Below the pieces are notes generated by a model. The model did no database searches. It was not told the DNA's origin and worked only from the letters and a program-made list of their open reading frames with translations. A stretch of DNA of 42,611 nt from Polaromonas sp. (GTDB lineage Bacteria; Pseudomonadota; Gammaproteobacteria; Burkholderiales; Burkholderiaceae_C). The translations under genes were made by a program, and so were the position numbers. Shown piece after piece: positions 1 to 9,063 of this stretch. Location of the stretch: NCBI GenBank assembly GCA_013298815.1, contig JAAFJF010000025.1, positions 1-42,611 of the forward strand, given 5' to 3'. How positions within the stretch are numbered: position 1 is the stretch's first letter; every line of letters starts with the position of its first letter.

Positions 1-471
1 GCCCACAAGTTTGGTGATGCCGCCAAAGCGGGGGTCGTATTCTTTGGTTTCTGCCTGTAATAAGGCATTGGCGTTGCTGGTGGCGAAGTAGCCTGCTGGG
101 GTGGTGTAGCTGCTGCCAGCTACCGTTATTGTTTGCGCGGCGTAGGTGGCTGTGGCTGTGCGCGGGGTGGCGGCACTGACAATGGCGCTACCTGTGGCTC
201 CGGCGCAGGGTTGGGTGCTGATGCTGGCTTTGTTGCCATAGCCGTCGTAGCCATAGGTGGTGACCAAGCAGCTATTCGGGCTGTCGGGTTCTATCGTCTC
301 GGTTAGCAGCAAGCCTTGCGCGTTGTATGTGAAGCTGCTGGCGCGCGTGGCGCTTAGGGTTTGTGCGGTTGAGTTTGCTGCACTGAAAAGTGCAGCAAGA
401 CTCAGTAAACCAGTGGCTAAGTGGCGCAATACGGGCGATATTGGCAATAGCGAGTATGCAGGTTTTTCCAT
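1..471 (-). CDS. Rhs-repeat protein, N-terminal part (runs off window edge)
   Basis: An open frame runs from an ATG at 471 to the window edge without a stop, giving 157 codons, so the gene is partial. The protein begins with a hydrophobic export signal (LATGLLSLAALFSAANSTAQ). It then has YD-type repeat sequence: SFTYNAQGLLLTET, TTYGYDGYGNKAS and a later AETKEYDPRFGG. Such YD repeats build the beta-cage shell of Rhs/TcC proteins. It starts 23 bases after the stop of the SpvB-like gene on the same strand, so the two are probably co-transcribed. Rhs proteins often carry a variable toxic C-terminus, but that end lies outside the window, so no effector role can be assigned. The family call is fairly sure and the function is inference. 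Confidence 0.75.
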   Translation of the reverse strand, partial: MEKPAYSLLPISPVLRHLATGLLSLAALFSAANSTAQTLSATRASSFTYNAQGLLLTETIEPDSPNSCLVTTYGYDGYGNKASISTQPCAGATGSAIVSAATPRTATATYAAQTITVAGSSYTTPAGYFATSNANALLQAETKEYDPRFGGITKLVG

Positions 472-494
472 GATGGGGTTCTTGAGGTGCTTTA

Positions 495-3400
495 TCATGG
501 CGCTGTCCAAACATACTGAGAGATCCCTTCAGAGATGTTGTAATCGCCGCCTCCACCATTGGTTGTTGTATAAAAATACATCTGGTTACCCGTGTCATAC
601 CAGCGATAGCGGTAAAGCGGTACGACACCGTTTGCAGCATTGTTTTGTTGGGCGTACCAAGCAATGCCTTCATAAGAAAACTGCGGGTAGTTGACCATGC
701 TCGCATTCTCGCCTGCATTAATCACATAAAAATATGTGCTGTTGTTCGTGTTTTTATAGCGCCATACAGGTGACAAGCCGGGAATGGCAGTAGCCGATCC
801 GTGCACGTAAAATGGAATGCCTTCATACACGGCACCCCAATTGTTAATGTGCCAATCACGCTCTGCAACACTTGTCGTATGGAAATATCTTAAGTCATAT
901 CGAACGCGATAAACGGGTATTCTTGGTGGTGCAGGCGGTGCTACGGTGCTGAAATCATCAATAGCCGTTGCTGTGCCACCAGGGCCTGTTGCCGTCCAGA
1001 CACAATGGCTTGGATAACCAACCCAGGCTGCGCTAGCCACACTGGTGCTATTACCACTCAAGGCTTGCGCTCCGTTAGTGGTGTACCCTGTACCTGATGA
1101 GGTGCAAACTACGCCTACCGATGTAGCATTACTTGTGTTCCAGACCGTTGTATGGTTTTGACCGGCAACAAGGGGAAGTGGGGTTCTATTCACTGCGATA
1201 GTCGGTGCCGGTATGGCCACCGTGGTGAAGTCGTCAACAGCTGTGGCCGTGCCACCGCTACCTGTCGCCGTCCAGACGCAGTGGGTTGGGTAACCCACCC
1301 AAGCTGCACTGGTCGCCGTTACGGTATTGCCACTTAGCGCCTGCGCTCCGTTAAACGTATAACCTGTGCCTGTGGATGTGCAAACTTGAGTCACTGATGT
1401 CGCATTGGTGGTTGACCAAACGACTGAGTGATTTTGTCCTGCTTTTAGTGGTAATGGCGTTCTTGTCACCGAAATAGTCGGAGTGGGTGCAACTGTCGTC
1501 AATGTCTCAACATAAGTCGCTGTGCCGCCTTGCCCTATTGCCGTCCAAGTACATGTGCTGGGGTAGCCAATCCATGCCGTCGATGTCGGGCCAGATGTGC
1601 TGCCACTCAAAGCCATGGTTGTTAATGGCGCTGTGTAACCTGTGCCAGAACTTGTACATACATATGTAACAGATGTCGCATTTGTCGTATTCCAAGTAGC
1701 ACCCGTCGTTCCAGGTGCTCTCATTGGCAAACCATTCAAGCGAGATACGTTGATGGTCGGCAATGGCAAAATAGGGTTACCTGTTGTGATGTTGCTGTCA
1801 GTCGCAGTGTTTGTAACTGTTGATTTCTTCAAGCGCCCCAATACCCAGTTTGTGGTGTTAGCGGGAAAGTATTCATTCACCGTGTTGACAGTTTTAACAA
1901 TCAAGCCAAGACTTGTCGTCGCTGTGATCTGTGTAGGATTGCCATATAGCTGGCTATCACCAGCCGTGAGATTGTATTGATAGCTTGTGGTTACTACTGG
2001 GAATGCAGTGCCATTTAAGTCCCATGACTCATCAACCGAAAGACTGGTATATGGAAAATACAAAGTACCAGGCGGATTGACCGCAGGAAACACTGCACAT
2101 GCAGCTTGTGTAAGAGGAATTTTGCAACCTGGGGTAACAGTAGAACGCTTAAGCAAGCCGCCATTGCCTGACCCGGCTAGCCGCGTTTCACTTGATTTGA
2201 GCATACCCACGTATGGCCATGTTTGGTGAAATACAGACATCGTCTCAATATTGGTACTTAAGTCTTTTGAACCCATCCAACGGAAACCCAAGAAGCCACG
2301 GCCTGTTGTTTGGTCAGACTTCAAACCACCATAGGTATAAGTGGTTAAGCTGGTGCCACCAAGACCAGTGTCGGTAGCAACTTGCTTAACAACCCGCATC
2401 GGGAACTGAATGTCTTTTTGTGGAAAAACAGCTGCTGAAGCGGTTGCTCTGTCGCTTGTATAAAGTGCAGGCGTAGTTGGTTGGTTAATGGAAGCGTATG
2501 TAGACGCTTGTTTCAGACCCGTTGATCCAGTGACGGTTTTGAGGTTGTCAAAATCGCCACGCGAGAATGATGTAGTGTGATGCGTCGTACCATTTTGTGT
2601 CCAATACACTTGGCGGCCATCACCATACAAGTCACCCATGTCCCAACCGTCAGAGCCAAGTCCGTGACCAGCATAAGTGAAACTTTCAATTGTGCCGTCT
2701 TGGTTCAATCGATTTACATAATGAGTGGAACCATTTCGTGTCCAGAAAACTTGTCGACCATCACCAAACAAATCAGCCAATCGCCAATCATCGCCATTCT
2801 TAGCAAAGCCAGTCCACGACCACTGTTGATAGCTTCCATCTTTATTCATTCGGACAGCACGATGAGTCGTACCGTTAATTTGCCAATAAACTTTATGGCC
2901 ATCGCCAAAAATGTCTGCAAAAGTCCAAGGTATCAAATCACCATCATTGAAATTAGGAAATGTGCGCGTTAAATGTGTTCCGTCTTTGTTCAACTGCGTG
3001 ACTACATTGGTATTTGAATAGTCACCAGTTCTAGACCAAATCACTGGATGACCGTCACCATAAGCATCAACCAAACTGCCTCCAGCATGGATAGCATCCA
3101 CACCCAAATTGGCGTTTAAACCAAGTGCGTCTTTTAGATCCCAATCTGTCCGTGTGACTGTGTTGTTTGTATTAAATCGAATGGCAGAATGAATCCCCCA
3201 ATAAGGCCCACAACGTTGCCAGAACATTTGGCGACCATCTCCAAACAAATCATGCACACCATTCAACATGGAGTCGTAAGCATCATAAGGTGGAGGCTGA
3301 GGACAACCATCCATCCCAGTATTAGGCCAAGTCCAACTTTCAGATGTCTCATCTACTTTGAATCTTGTCGCGTAATGGTTATCGCCAGTCCGCGTGTAAT

Positions 3401-4751
3401 ACACAGGCTTACCATCCCCAAATATATCTAGCCATTTGTAACCATTACCCCCTCTGCCATGCCCAGACCATTGAAAGTTTTGCTTGTTCCCATTTTCATC
3501 TAAGCGCGTCGCATTGTGAGTAAACCCAGATTGAGTCCAATACACTGGCCGGCCATCGCCGAATATGTCTACTATCTCCCAGTCACCTTGACTGCCTACG
3601 CCATGACCACCTGACCACACCCAGTCCTGTTTTCCCCCATCTGCATTAATACGCGTCGCAAAATGATCGCCAGCGCTATTGTGCGTGTAATACACTGGTC
3701 GACCATCGCCAAATAAGTCAACTAACTTTTTACCCTTATCGCCAATACCATGCCCTGCTGTATTTCTATTTACAACAGTAACATCTGCATCGTTGTAAGC
3801 AAACGCCAATGGCTTGAGACAGCTTGTCGCCAGACCATCACATTCATCAATCTTAGTTAAACGCGAGCGTTTTGTTGAAGGGCTTAACTCATATGTAAGG
3901 TTATAGTTTTTGACAGCAGTAGTGCCAATTTTGGTAGTGATTTTTGAAATTCGTGAGGATTCAACTAATTTTTGATTGCCGATATATGAATTGGTGACAT
4001 CTGGTCGAGTTGCGTAGACAATTAAGACACTGCGATTTGCCGCAGTACCAGTTACCGTATTACCTCCGTAGGTAATAATTTCTGGCAAATGGGTTGTACG
4101 ATCAGCACTGTTAAGGTAGCTGATGGTCATAGTGTTCCCATTGACATCGGTCACTCGATTCAGCGACCACTGACGTGCAGTTGTGTAGCCGCTTCCGATT
4201 ACACGTGAGTCAACAGTATTACCAAACTCCATGATTTGGCCGCTTTTGGTCCAAGCTTTGAACCAAGTTGAACCACTGCCTGAACGGCCGTAAGAAATGA
4301 TTTTGCTGAATTTATCGTTTTCAGTACGATACTCGGCGCCGTCTTGCGCGTAAGCACCTGCTACCAACATCAACTTCTGACCCTCAAGACAGTACCTGTC
4401 GTTGTCGTCCAAATTAACAATTCCACGCACGCCCTCTTGCGCTAATGTTTGTTCGCAACGGGTGATGACTGACAATCCACCCAAACTCCAACCCACCCCA
4501 GCCAATCCATGCCCATCTTGGCTGTTGTAATTCAAGCTCAACTGAGGCTGCATACCTGTGACACCAGGCGGCACTTGAATCGGCAGGGCATACGTTGCCG
4601 CTCCGTTTTGATTCACAGAGAATTGACCTGCCACACTTCCTGCTAATAGTGTCTGTGCCAATGTAGTGCTGCTTAAGCTCAAAAATAAGCTAGCAAACAC
4701 CCACACAAAAACGGAGTTAAAACCTGAGAAGCGTTGTTTAAAAGTAGTCAT
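495..4751 (-). CDS. Secreted SpvB/TcdB-type protein with FGDG repeats, Ig-like repeats and a DUF5648-like C-terminus
   Basis: This is a 1418-residue exported protein with a signal peptide at about residues 1-33 ending TTLAQ. Residues 35-150 resemble the SpvB N-terminal domain (AATYALPIQVPPGVTGMQP, LSLNYNSQDGHGLAGVGWSL). Eight short repeats of the form D-[LIA]-[FY]-G-D-G-x-x-V-x-W lie at about 340-740 and resemble VCBS/FG-GAP beta-propeller blades. A segment like the TcdB middle region (GRGFLGFRW) follows. Three roughly 91-residue Ig-like repeats share TTNATS, CTSSGTGYT and a cysteine-bearing Y-P-x-x-C-x-W-T-A motif. The last 140 residues have DUF5648-type repeats (YFHTTSVAERDW, YEGIPFYV, YEGIAWYA, MYFYTT). 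In the known family this shell pairs with Rhs repeats, which here sit in the next gene. It may be a surface or secreted adhesin/toxin carrier; the role is inferred. Confidence 0.8.
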   Translation of the reverse strand: MTTFKQRFSGFNSVFVWVFASLFLSLSSTTLAQTLLAGSVAGQFSVNQNGAATYALPIQVPPGVTGMQPQLSLNYNSQDGHGLAGVGWSLGGLSVITRCEQTLAQEGVRGIVNLDDNDRYCLEGQKLMLVAGAYAQDGAEYRTENDKFSKIISYGRSGSGSTWFKAWTKSGQIMEFGNTVDSRVIGSGYTTARQWSLNRVTDVNGNTMTISYLNSADRTTHLPEIITYGGNTVTGTAANRSVLIVYATRPDVTNSYIGNQKLVESSRISKITTKIGTTAVKNYNLTYELSPSTKRSRLTKIDECDGLATSCLKPLAFAYNDADVTVVNRNTAGHGIGDKGKKLVDLFGDGRPVYYTHNSAGDHFATRINADGGKQDWVWSGGHGVGSQGDWEIVDIFGDGRPVYWTQSGFTHNATRLDENGNKQNFQWSGHGRGGNGYKWLDIFGDGKPVYYTRTGDNHYATRFKVDETSESWTWPNTGMDGCPQPPPYDAYDSMLNGVHDLFGDGRQMFWQRCGPYWGIHSAIRFNTNNTVTRTDWDLKDALGLNANLGVDAIHAGGSLVDAYGDGHPVIWSRTGDYSNTNVVTQLNKDGTHLTRTFPNFNDGDLIPWTFADIFGDGHKVYWQINGTTHRAVRMNKDGSYQQWSWTGFAKNGDDWRLADLFGDGRQVFWTRNGSTHYVNRLNQDGTIESFTYAGHGLGSDGWDMGDLYGDGRQVYWTQNGTTHHTTSFSRGDFDNLKTVTGSTGLKQASTYASINQPTTPALYTSDRATASAAVFPQKDIQFPMRVVKQVATDTGLGGTSLTTYTYGGLKSDQTTGRGFLGFRWMGSKDLSTNIETMSVFHQTWPYVGMLKSSETRLAGSGNGGLLKRSTVTPGCKIPLTQAACAVFPAVNPPGTLYFPYTSLSVDESWDLNGTAFPVVTTSYQYNLTAGDSQLYGNPTQITATTSLGLIVKTVNTVNEYFPANTTNWVLGRLKKSTVTNTATDSNITTGNPILPLPTINVSRLNGLPMRAPGTTGATWNTTNATSVTYVCTSSGTGYTAPLTTMALSGSTSGPTSTAWIGYPSTCTWTAIGQGGTATYVETLTTVAPTPTISVTRTPLPLKAGQNHSVVWSTTNATSVTQVCTSTGTGYTFNGAQALSGNTVTATSAAWVGYPTHCVWTATGSGGTATAVDDFTTVAIPAPTIAVNRTPLPLVAGQNHTTVWNTSNATSVGVVCTSSGTGYTTNGAQALSGNSTSVASAAWVGYPSHCVWTATGPGGTATAIDDFSTVAPPAPPRIPVYRVRYDLRYFHTTSVAERDWHINNWGAVYEGIPFYVHGSATAIPGLSPVWRYKNTNNSTYFYVINAGENASMVNYPQFSYEGIAWYAQQNNAANGVVPLYRYRWYDTGNQMYFYTTTNGGGGDYNISEGISQYVWTAP
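930..1760 (-). repeat. Three tandem copies of a ~274-bp coding repeat (Ig-like domains)
   Basis: The phrase CCGTCCA recurs near positions 993, 1268 and 1541, giving a period of about 273-275 bases (91-92 codons). Each unit encodes one Ig-like domain of the SpvB-like protein. The two copies nearer the C-terminus are more alike than the third. This looks like internal gene duplication rather than a mobile repeat. Confidence 0.75.
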
Positions 4752-5152
4752 TCGTGTCTTTGTTAACTTTTTTATGCCTCATAACCCCACAAACAGCGCC
4801 ATCAAATCGCTATAGCAGTTACTTAAGTTATAAAACTGGCTCGAAGTTTAAAAGACAAAACTATTGACTTTCGTTTAAGTTCCCTGAAATTTACAATCAG
4901 TTTCAACAAAACCTTAAAAGCGATTTAGCTCCCTCTCAATTTACATAAGCCATATACATGCGAACATATAAACTGAAGGCAATATAGCACTTAAGTACTC
5001 ACTTTCTTAATCTTGAGGATGTACAACAACATCAATTGCGTCAAAAGCAAGTAGCCAGAGTCGTCATGCTATGATATTAAGAGCGCCGTACTGTGACTAA
5101 ATATGATTTCTAACCGAGCCAATGTGACTAACACAAGCTCTACTATTCAAGC
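4752..5152. other. AT-rich intergenic stretch without a recognisable gene
   Basis: About 400 bases lie between the start of the SpvB-like gene and the end of the methyltransferase gene. I see no convincing coding frame, tRNA or strong terminator. It should hold the promoter for the SpvB-like/Rhs pair, but no clear -35/-10 pair stands out. The 8-base palindrome ACTTAAGT occurs at about 4991-4998. Confidence 0.5.
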
Positions 5153-6284
5153 CTAAAAAGTGACATCTTTAGGGCATTGACACATCATTGCAAAGCAATA
5201 CCCCTGTGCTGGATCAGGCGCAAGTTGCTTGCCATCGTAGTAGTCTTTTACGCTAAGGCGCTGATTCGCGAGGACATTTGGCATATTTAAAATTCCCCAT
5301 TGCTGCTCGATGCTGAATCCAGCAGCCTTCAGTAAAACGACTAACTCATCTGGCGTATATTCACGTTTGTGGTCAGGATCTATATATCGATCTTCGCCGG
5401 TTTCAAAGCGTGTTATTGAGCGATTTGGCGTGTCAAAACAAAATCTACCGCCAGGTGCTAAGTGGTTTTTAATCCACAACAGCACATTCGGTAATTTATC
5501 TTCATAAATATGTTCCACCACTTGACCCATATAAATCATGTCAAATAATTGATCGTGTAGCTCTTCGTTTTGCAAAATATCTTCTGCATAGCCGTGGATG
5601 TATTGCACCTGCACCCCATGGAAGGTTGCGGGTGTTTGCTTGCGAATAATTAGGAGTTCCCCAAAATTGCTCATTGGGTGGTTTGTCGAAAATAATCAGT
5701 TTTTCGGGTTTATGCGCAAAACCGAGCTCTATTAACGCACCTTCAGGCACGGTCGGGCTGCTACCACCAATATCCAGCACACGTTTGGCGGCAGGTAGCT
5801 GCCCAGCCCATGCCATACGCGCACCATGCAACTGCTGAGTGGGCGTGCGCTTGATGTAAGGCTGCTTAAATTCGGCAGACTTCATCAGCCGCAGAATCAA
5901 ACCTAAGGCTGAAAAATTGCCTTTGGCAATGCGGTCTGAGCAGCTTTGCGCGCCCAAATCATCAATTTTTCGGTTCAAAATAAATCGATAAATCAACTCA
6001 CTTTGCTGCATGGGAGCGGCCTTCTCCATTTTTAGCAAACTGAGCATCGACATCGTGCGGCGTAAGCGCTCAAGTCTACTGATACTGTCAAAACTGATCA
6101 AAAATTCGTCAGACAGCACAATGAAATTGAGCTGCTTGCATCGTGAATACTCACCCGCTTCAATCACACTTGTCCAAGTGGCTTTGCCTGCTGGGTCAAT
6201 AGATCGGTTGAGTAGCAACTGATAAATAGCCTCAACAGTTTGTAAGGGGTTAAGTTTTTTGTAGTTTAGGCGTGGAAAAATCAT
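5153..6284 (-). pseudogene. DUF4214-methyltransferase, interrupted by a single-base frameshift
   Basis: The product is split over two overlapping frames, 6284 down to 5541 and 5674 down to 5153. The first frame has two DUF4214-like units (AIYQLLLNRSIDPAG, LIYRFILNRKIDDLG) followed by the SAM-binding motif RVLDIGGSSPTVPEG and the acidic strand LIIFDK. The second frame continues the class I methyltransferase fold with FDMIYMGQVVEHI, LAPGGRFCFDTPN and YTPDELVVLLKAAGF. Neither half is a complete enzyme. Removing one T from the TTTTGGGG run (coding sense, near 5660-5668) joins them cleanly as NEQF-GELLIIRK, giving a protein of about 376 residues. The cause may be real inactivation, phase variation or a sequencing error. 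DUF4214-methyltransferase fusions are typically found in surface-polysaccharide loci. The acyltransferase gene lies 38 bases upstream, suggesting one operon. Confidence 0.75.
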
Positions 6285-6322
6285 GATGCCACCATCATAC
6301 TTTTTTTAGATAACCATTGTGT

Positions 6323-8242
6323 TCAGGGCTGATGAAACTTAAAAAAATCTAACGGGAATTGCTTTGCAACGTATTCACCGCCTTTTCTTGATAAATGTCC
6401 ATCGTCATAGCCGATTAAATCTTCTGGTTCGTCCCCCACCCTTGTGAGGCAGCCGCTCTTATCGCAGAGAATTTTCAATAAAGAAACGTATGAAATTCCT
6501 TTTTCTTGCGCCAATTGACTTAATTGCTGATCAAGCGCTGAGCTAACAGTTACGCCCTCAGAAAGCCTATTTGCCAATCGATGAGTTGATTTGTCACGCA
6601 ACGCAGATGATACCAAAACGTCTTGAAGGCCTGGATGCCACTCTGGCGGTGGTCCTATGATGTAAATTTGTCTGACTCCGTTGTTTTTTAAGTAATCAAC
6701 TGTCGCAGATATGCTGAGCATGTACTTATCTGACTGATAAGTCCAATGATCCCATCGCGCCATTAACACGACTTGATCATATTTTTCAGTTTTGATGGTC
6801 TCTATCACACGTGCATTTTGAGGTTTACAGTGATTAACTGCCGTTCGCTCAACTTCCAGCAGGGGTGGACAGCCAGCTTTTGCCATCAAATAAACATTGG
6901 CATGAGGTAAGGCTACTTTGTTGATGCCTGCATAGATTGCCCATGCGTATGAATCACCCCATAGCAAAATGGATTTATTTGTATTGCCTAAGTTCCGAAA
7001 ACAATGACGGGGATTTTGTATATCTTTATCGGAGTTTTGAATCAAGCATTCGTAGTTGGAGTTGTTATAGTAATCGTTCGAGAAAGTTGCTATTTTCTGC
7101 AAGGCAGGCGGCATTCTAAAACTCAAGCCTTCTCGCTTATAAATATTGAAGCCCAAATAACCGATTGTTATCATAAGTAACCATAAAAATAAAGCCTTAC
7201 GCCTTCCTCCCAACTTACCAAAACGTATGGGACGTTCGATCAACCGATATGTCAACCAGGCTAGTGCAATGCTGATGGCAATCATCAGCATTAGTAATTG
7301 GTTAGTTGGTTGTTGAGTAGAACTTTGCTTCGCAAAAACCAATATCGGCCAATGCCACAAATACAGTGGAAAACTGATAAAACCTACCCAAACTAGCAAG
7401 CGATTGGATAGAACAACACGATTAAACCAAGCATTTGGACCTGCTGAAATGATCAGATAAGCTGATAACGTGGGGAACAAGGCCCAAAAACCAGGGAAAC
7501 GGCGTTCTGGGTGGATGAACACCAAGCCTACGACAAGTAAACTCAAACCTAGCCATACTGACAGATTGCTATGTCGGTGCTCCATTGTGACTAGTTTGTT
7601 TAAATTCACATACGCCAGTACAGAGCCTATTAATAGCTCCCAAAACCGGGAGGCTGGTGAAAAGAATGCAGAAACAGTGTTGGACCGAATAATAACCAGA
7701 TTCGCGACAAAAGAAATAACCAAGAGAACAATACAAAGCTTAAGTAAATTGATCTTTCTCTTCCAAGCCAACCATGCGATCAAGGGCCAAAATATATAGT
7801 ATTGTTCTTCAATGCCTAGGGACCACAGATGCAAAAGTGGCTTGAGTTTAGAGTCACCATCAAAATAACCAGATTCATTCCAAAAGGCGAAATTGGATAC
7901 AAAAGCAGCACCTGCAAGGGTATGCTTACCCAACTGTTTGTAGTCTGCTGGCAAGAGTGAAAACCAGCCGTAGACCAAACAAGCAAGCAAAACTAGAATA
8001 AGTGCTGGGAAAATGCGCTTTATACGACGCACGTAAAAGTCTGAAAAGCTAAACGTACCATTCTCTAGATTTTGGAAAATAATAGTACTGATCAGAAATC
8101 CAGAAATCACAAAAAACAAATCTACCCCGATGAAACCGCTCGGCAAAATCTGGGGAAAGGCGTGATGTATAACTACCAATAAAACAGCAATTGCGCGTAA
8201 TCCGTCAATATCTGGGCGGTAACTGGGATGCAATGGAGGCAT
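6323..8242 (-). CDS. OafA/YrhL-type acyltransferase with C-terminal SGNH domain
   Basis: This is a 639-residue membrane O-acyltransferase. Residues 1-370 form the acyltransferase-3 domain of about ten membrane segments. Landmarks are LRAIAVLLVVIHHAFP with its histidines, DLFFVISGFLIS, YVRRIKRIFPALI, LLHLWSLGIEEQYY, RFWELLIGSVLAYV and FPLYLWHWPILVF. The periplasmic remainder is an SGNH hydrolase-like domain with LLWGDSYAW (catalytic Ser block), MARWDHW and DDGHLS (Asp-His). In this family the membrane part is thought to pass acetyl groups to the SGNH domain, which O-acetylates cell-surface glycans such as O-antigen. The length fits the fused type. The methyltransferase gene follows 38 bases downstream. 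The acceptor sugar cannot be told from the sequence. Confidence 0.92.
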   Translation of the reverse strand: MPPLHPSYRPDIDGLRAIAVLLVVIHHAFPQILPSGFIGVDLFFVISGFLISTIIFQNLENGTFSFSDFYVRRIKRIFPALILVLLACLVYGWFSLLPADYKQLGKHTLAGAAFVSNFAFWNESGYFDGDSKLKPLLHLWSLGIEEQYYIFWPLIAWLAWKRKINLLKLCIVLLVISFVANLVIIRSNTVSAFFSPASRFWELLIGSVLAYVNLNKLVTMEHRHSNLSVWLGLSLLVVGLVFIHPERRFPGFWALFPTLSAYLIISAGPNAWFNRVVLSNRLLVWVGFISFPLYLWHWPILVFAKQSSTQQPTNQLLMLMIAISIALAWLTYRLIERPIRFGKLGGRRKALFLWLLMITIGYLGFNIYKREGLSFRMPPALQKIATFSNDYYNNSNYECLIQNSDKDIQNPRHCFRNLGNTNKSILLWGDSYAWAIYAGINKVALPHANVYLMAKAGCPPLLEVERTAVNHCKPQNARVIETIKTEKYDQVVLMARWDHWTYQSDKYMLSISATVDYLKNNGVRQIYIIGPPPEWHPGLQDVLVSSALRDKSTHRLANRLSEGVTVSSALDQQLSQLAQEKGISYVSLLKILCDKSGCLTRVGDEPEDLIGYDDGHLSRKGGEYVAKQFPLDFFKFHQP

Positions 8243-8641
8243 GCGAATATTTAGTGCTTTGAAAAAACTATAGAAATGAACTCGATGTGAGTTTTCTTAG
8301 CAACTTTAACATAGCTATTCTGCAATTTTGAAGTTACGTCGCTTACTAACTGCTGTGCCAGCTTGGAAATATGTCATCAGGGCAGTGTCTCATCATTGTT
8401 TAGTAGCGCGTGATGAAAAAAAAATTCTGCTTTGCGGACGCTCGCTCAAAATATACCCATGTTCACTCAGCGACTAATCAATATCCCCCTGTGCGATTTC
8501 ATCACAGTTCAGATAACAGCTTGAGATGCTTAATGCCTTGAAAGCTCATATCTAAACGCCGACAACGTCATCTAATGCTTCATTTTCCAGAATTTAAAAG
8601 ATATTAAACAATGTCAAATGGCATCACATATCATTGCAAAA
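8243..8641. other. Intergenic stretch between divergent acyltransferase and hipB-like genes
   Basis: About 400 bases without a credible coding frame. It is AT-rich and separates two divergently transcribed genes, so both promoters should be here. I see no terminator or repeat apart from the operator-like sites at its right end, listed separately. Confidence 0.5.
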
Positions 8642-8675
8642 TATCATATAAGTTGATTTTTCATAGAATATGATA
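8628..8675 (+). promoter_or_regulatory. Probable HipB-type operator: ATATCAT repeats with inverted partner
   Basis: ATATCAT occurs at 8628-8634 and again at 8641-8647. The second copy belongs to a perfect 8-base inverted repeat, TATCATAT (8642-8649) and ATATGATA (8668-8675), separated by 18 bases. The right half ends 11 bases before the hipB-like start codon. Antitoxins of this type usually bind such paired sites to repress their own operon, so this is a likely autoregulatory operator. No unambiguous -35/-10 pair could be fixed. Confidence 0.5.
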
Positions 8676-8686
8676 AAGTATATGTT

Positions 8687-9052
8687 ATGACAAAAGCTTC
8701 AGATGCCATCAACCTCATGCCAAACGTAGCTTCAAAAGCATTGCATGCTTTGGGTGCAGATCTTGCCATCGCGCGACAGCGGCGCAAAGAATCCCTTAAA
8801 AGCTGGGCACTGCGCGTGGGGGTATCGGTGCCTACATTGATACGCATGGAAAAGGGTGACCCCAGCGTGAGCATGGGAGTTTATGCCACTGCGCTGTGGC
8901 TGATGGGGCGACACAGGGCTTTGGCAGAGTTGGCGAGTCCGAAAGAGGATTTGGGCGCACTAGTGATGGAAATTAAGAAAGCAACATCTCGTCATGCGTC
9001 CTCTCGCAAAGTTTCCTTGCAAGTGGCGGTAGTTAATGAACGATCTGTTTGA
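8687..9052 (+). CDS. HipB-like XRE-family antitoxin
   Basis: This is a 121-residue DNA-binding protein. Residues about 25-75 form a helix-turn-helix of the XRE/Cro type (ARQRRKESLKSWALRVGV, then SVPTLIRMEKGDPSVSMGVY), as in HipB antitoxins. It lies directly before the hipA-like gene, with 11 bases between its stop and the preferred hipA start. This is the usual order for an operon in which the antitoxin neutralises the kinase and represses transcription. Inverted ATATCAT sites lie just upstream. It is longer than E. coli HipB (88 residues), with an extra basic C-terminal tail (KKATSRHASSRK). No strong ribosome-binding site precedes the ATG. Confidence 0.88.
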   Translation: MTKASDAINLMPNVASKALHALGADLAIARQRRKESLKSWALRVGVSVPTLIRMEKGDPSVSMGVYATALWLMGRHRALAELASPKEDLGALVMEIKKATSRHASSRKVSLQVAVVNERSV

Positions 9053-9063
9053 GGTCTAGCCCT

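Noticed and set aside
930-1760. Regular ~274-bp repeats considered as a CRISPR or satellite
   Set aside because: The repeats are coding, far longer than CRISPR units, and have no unique spacers; they are protein domain repeats.
9049-9063. TTG start for the HipA-like gene overlapping the antitoxin stop
   Set aside because: ATG 9064 has a better-spaced GAGG and fits the family N-terminus.
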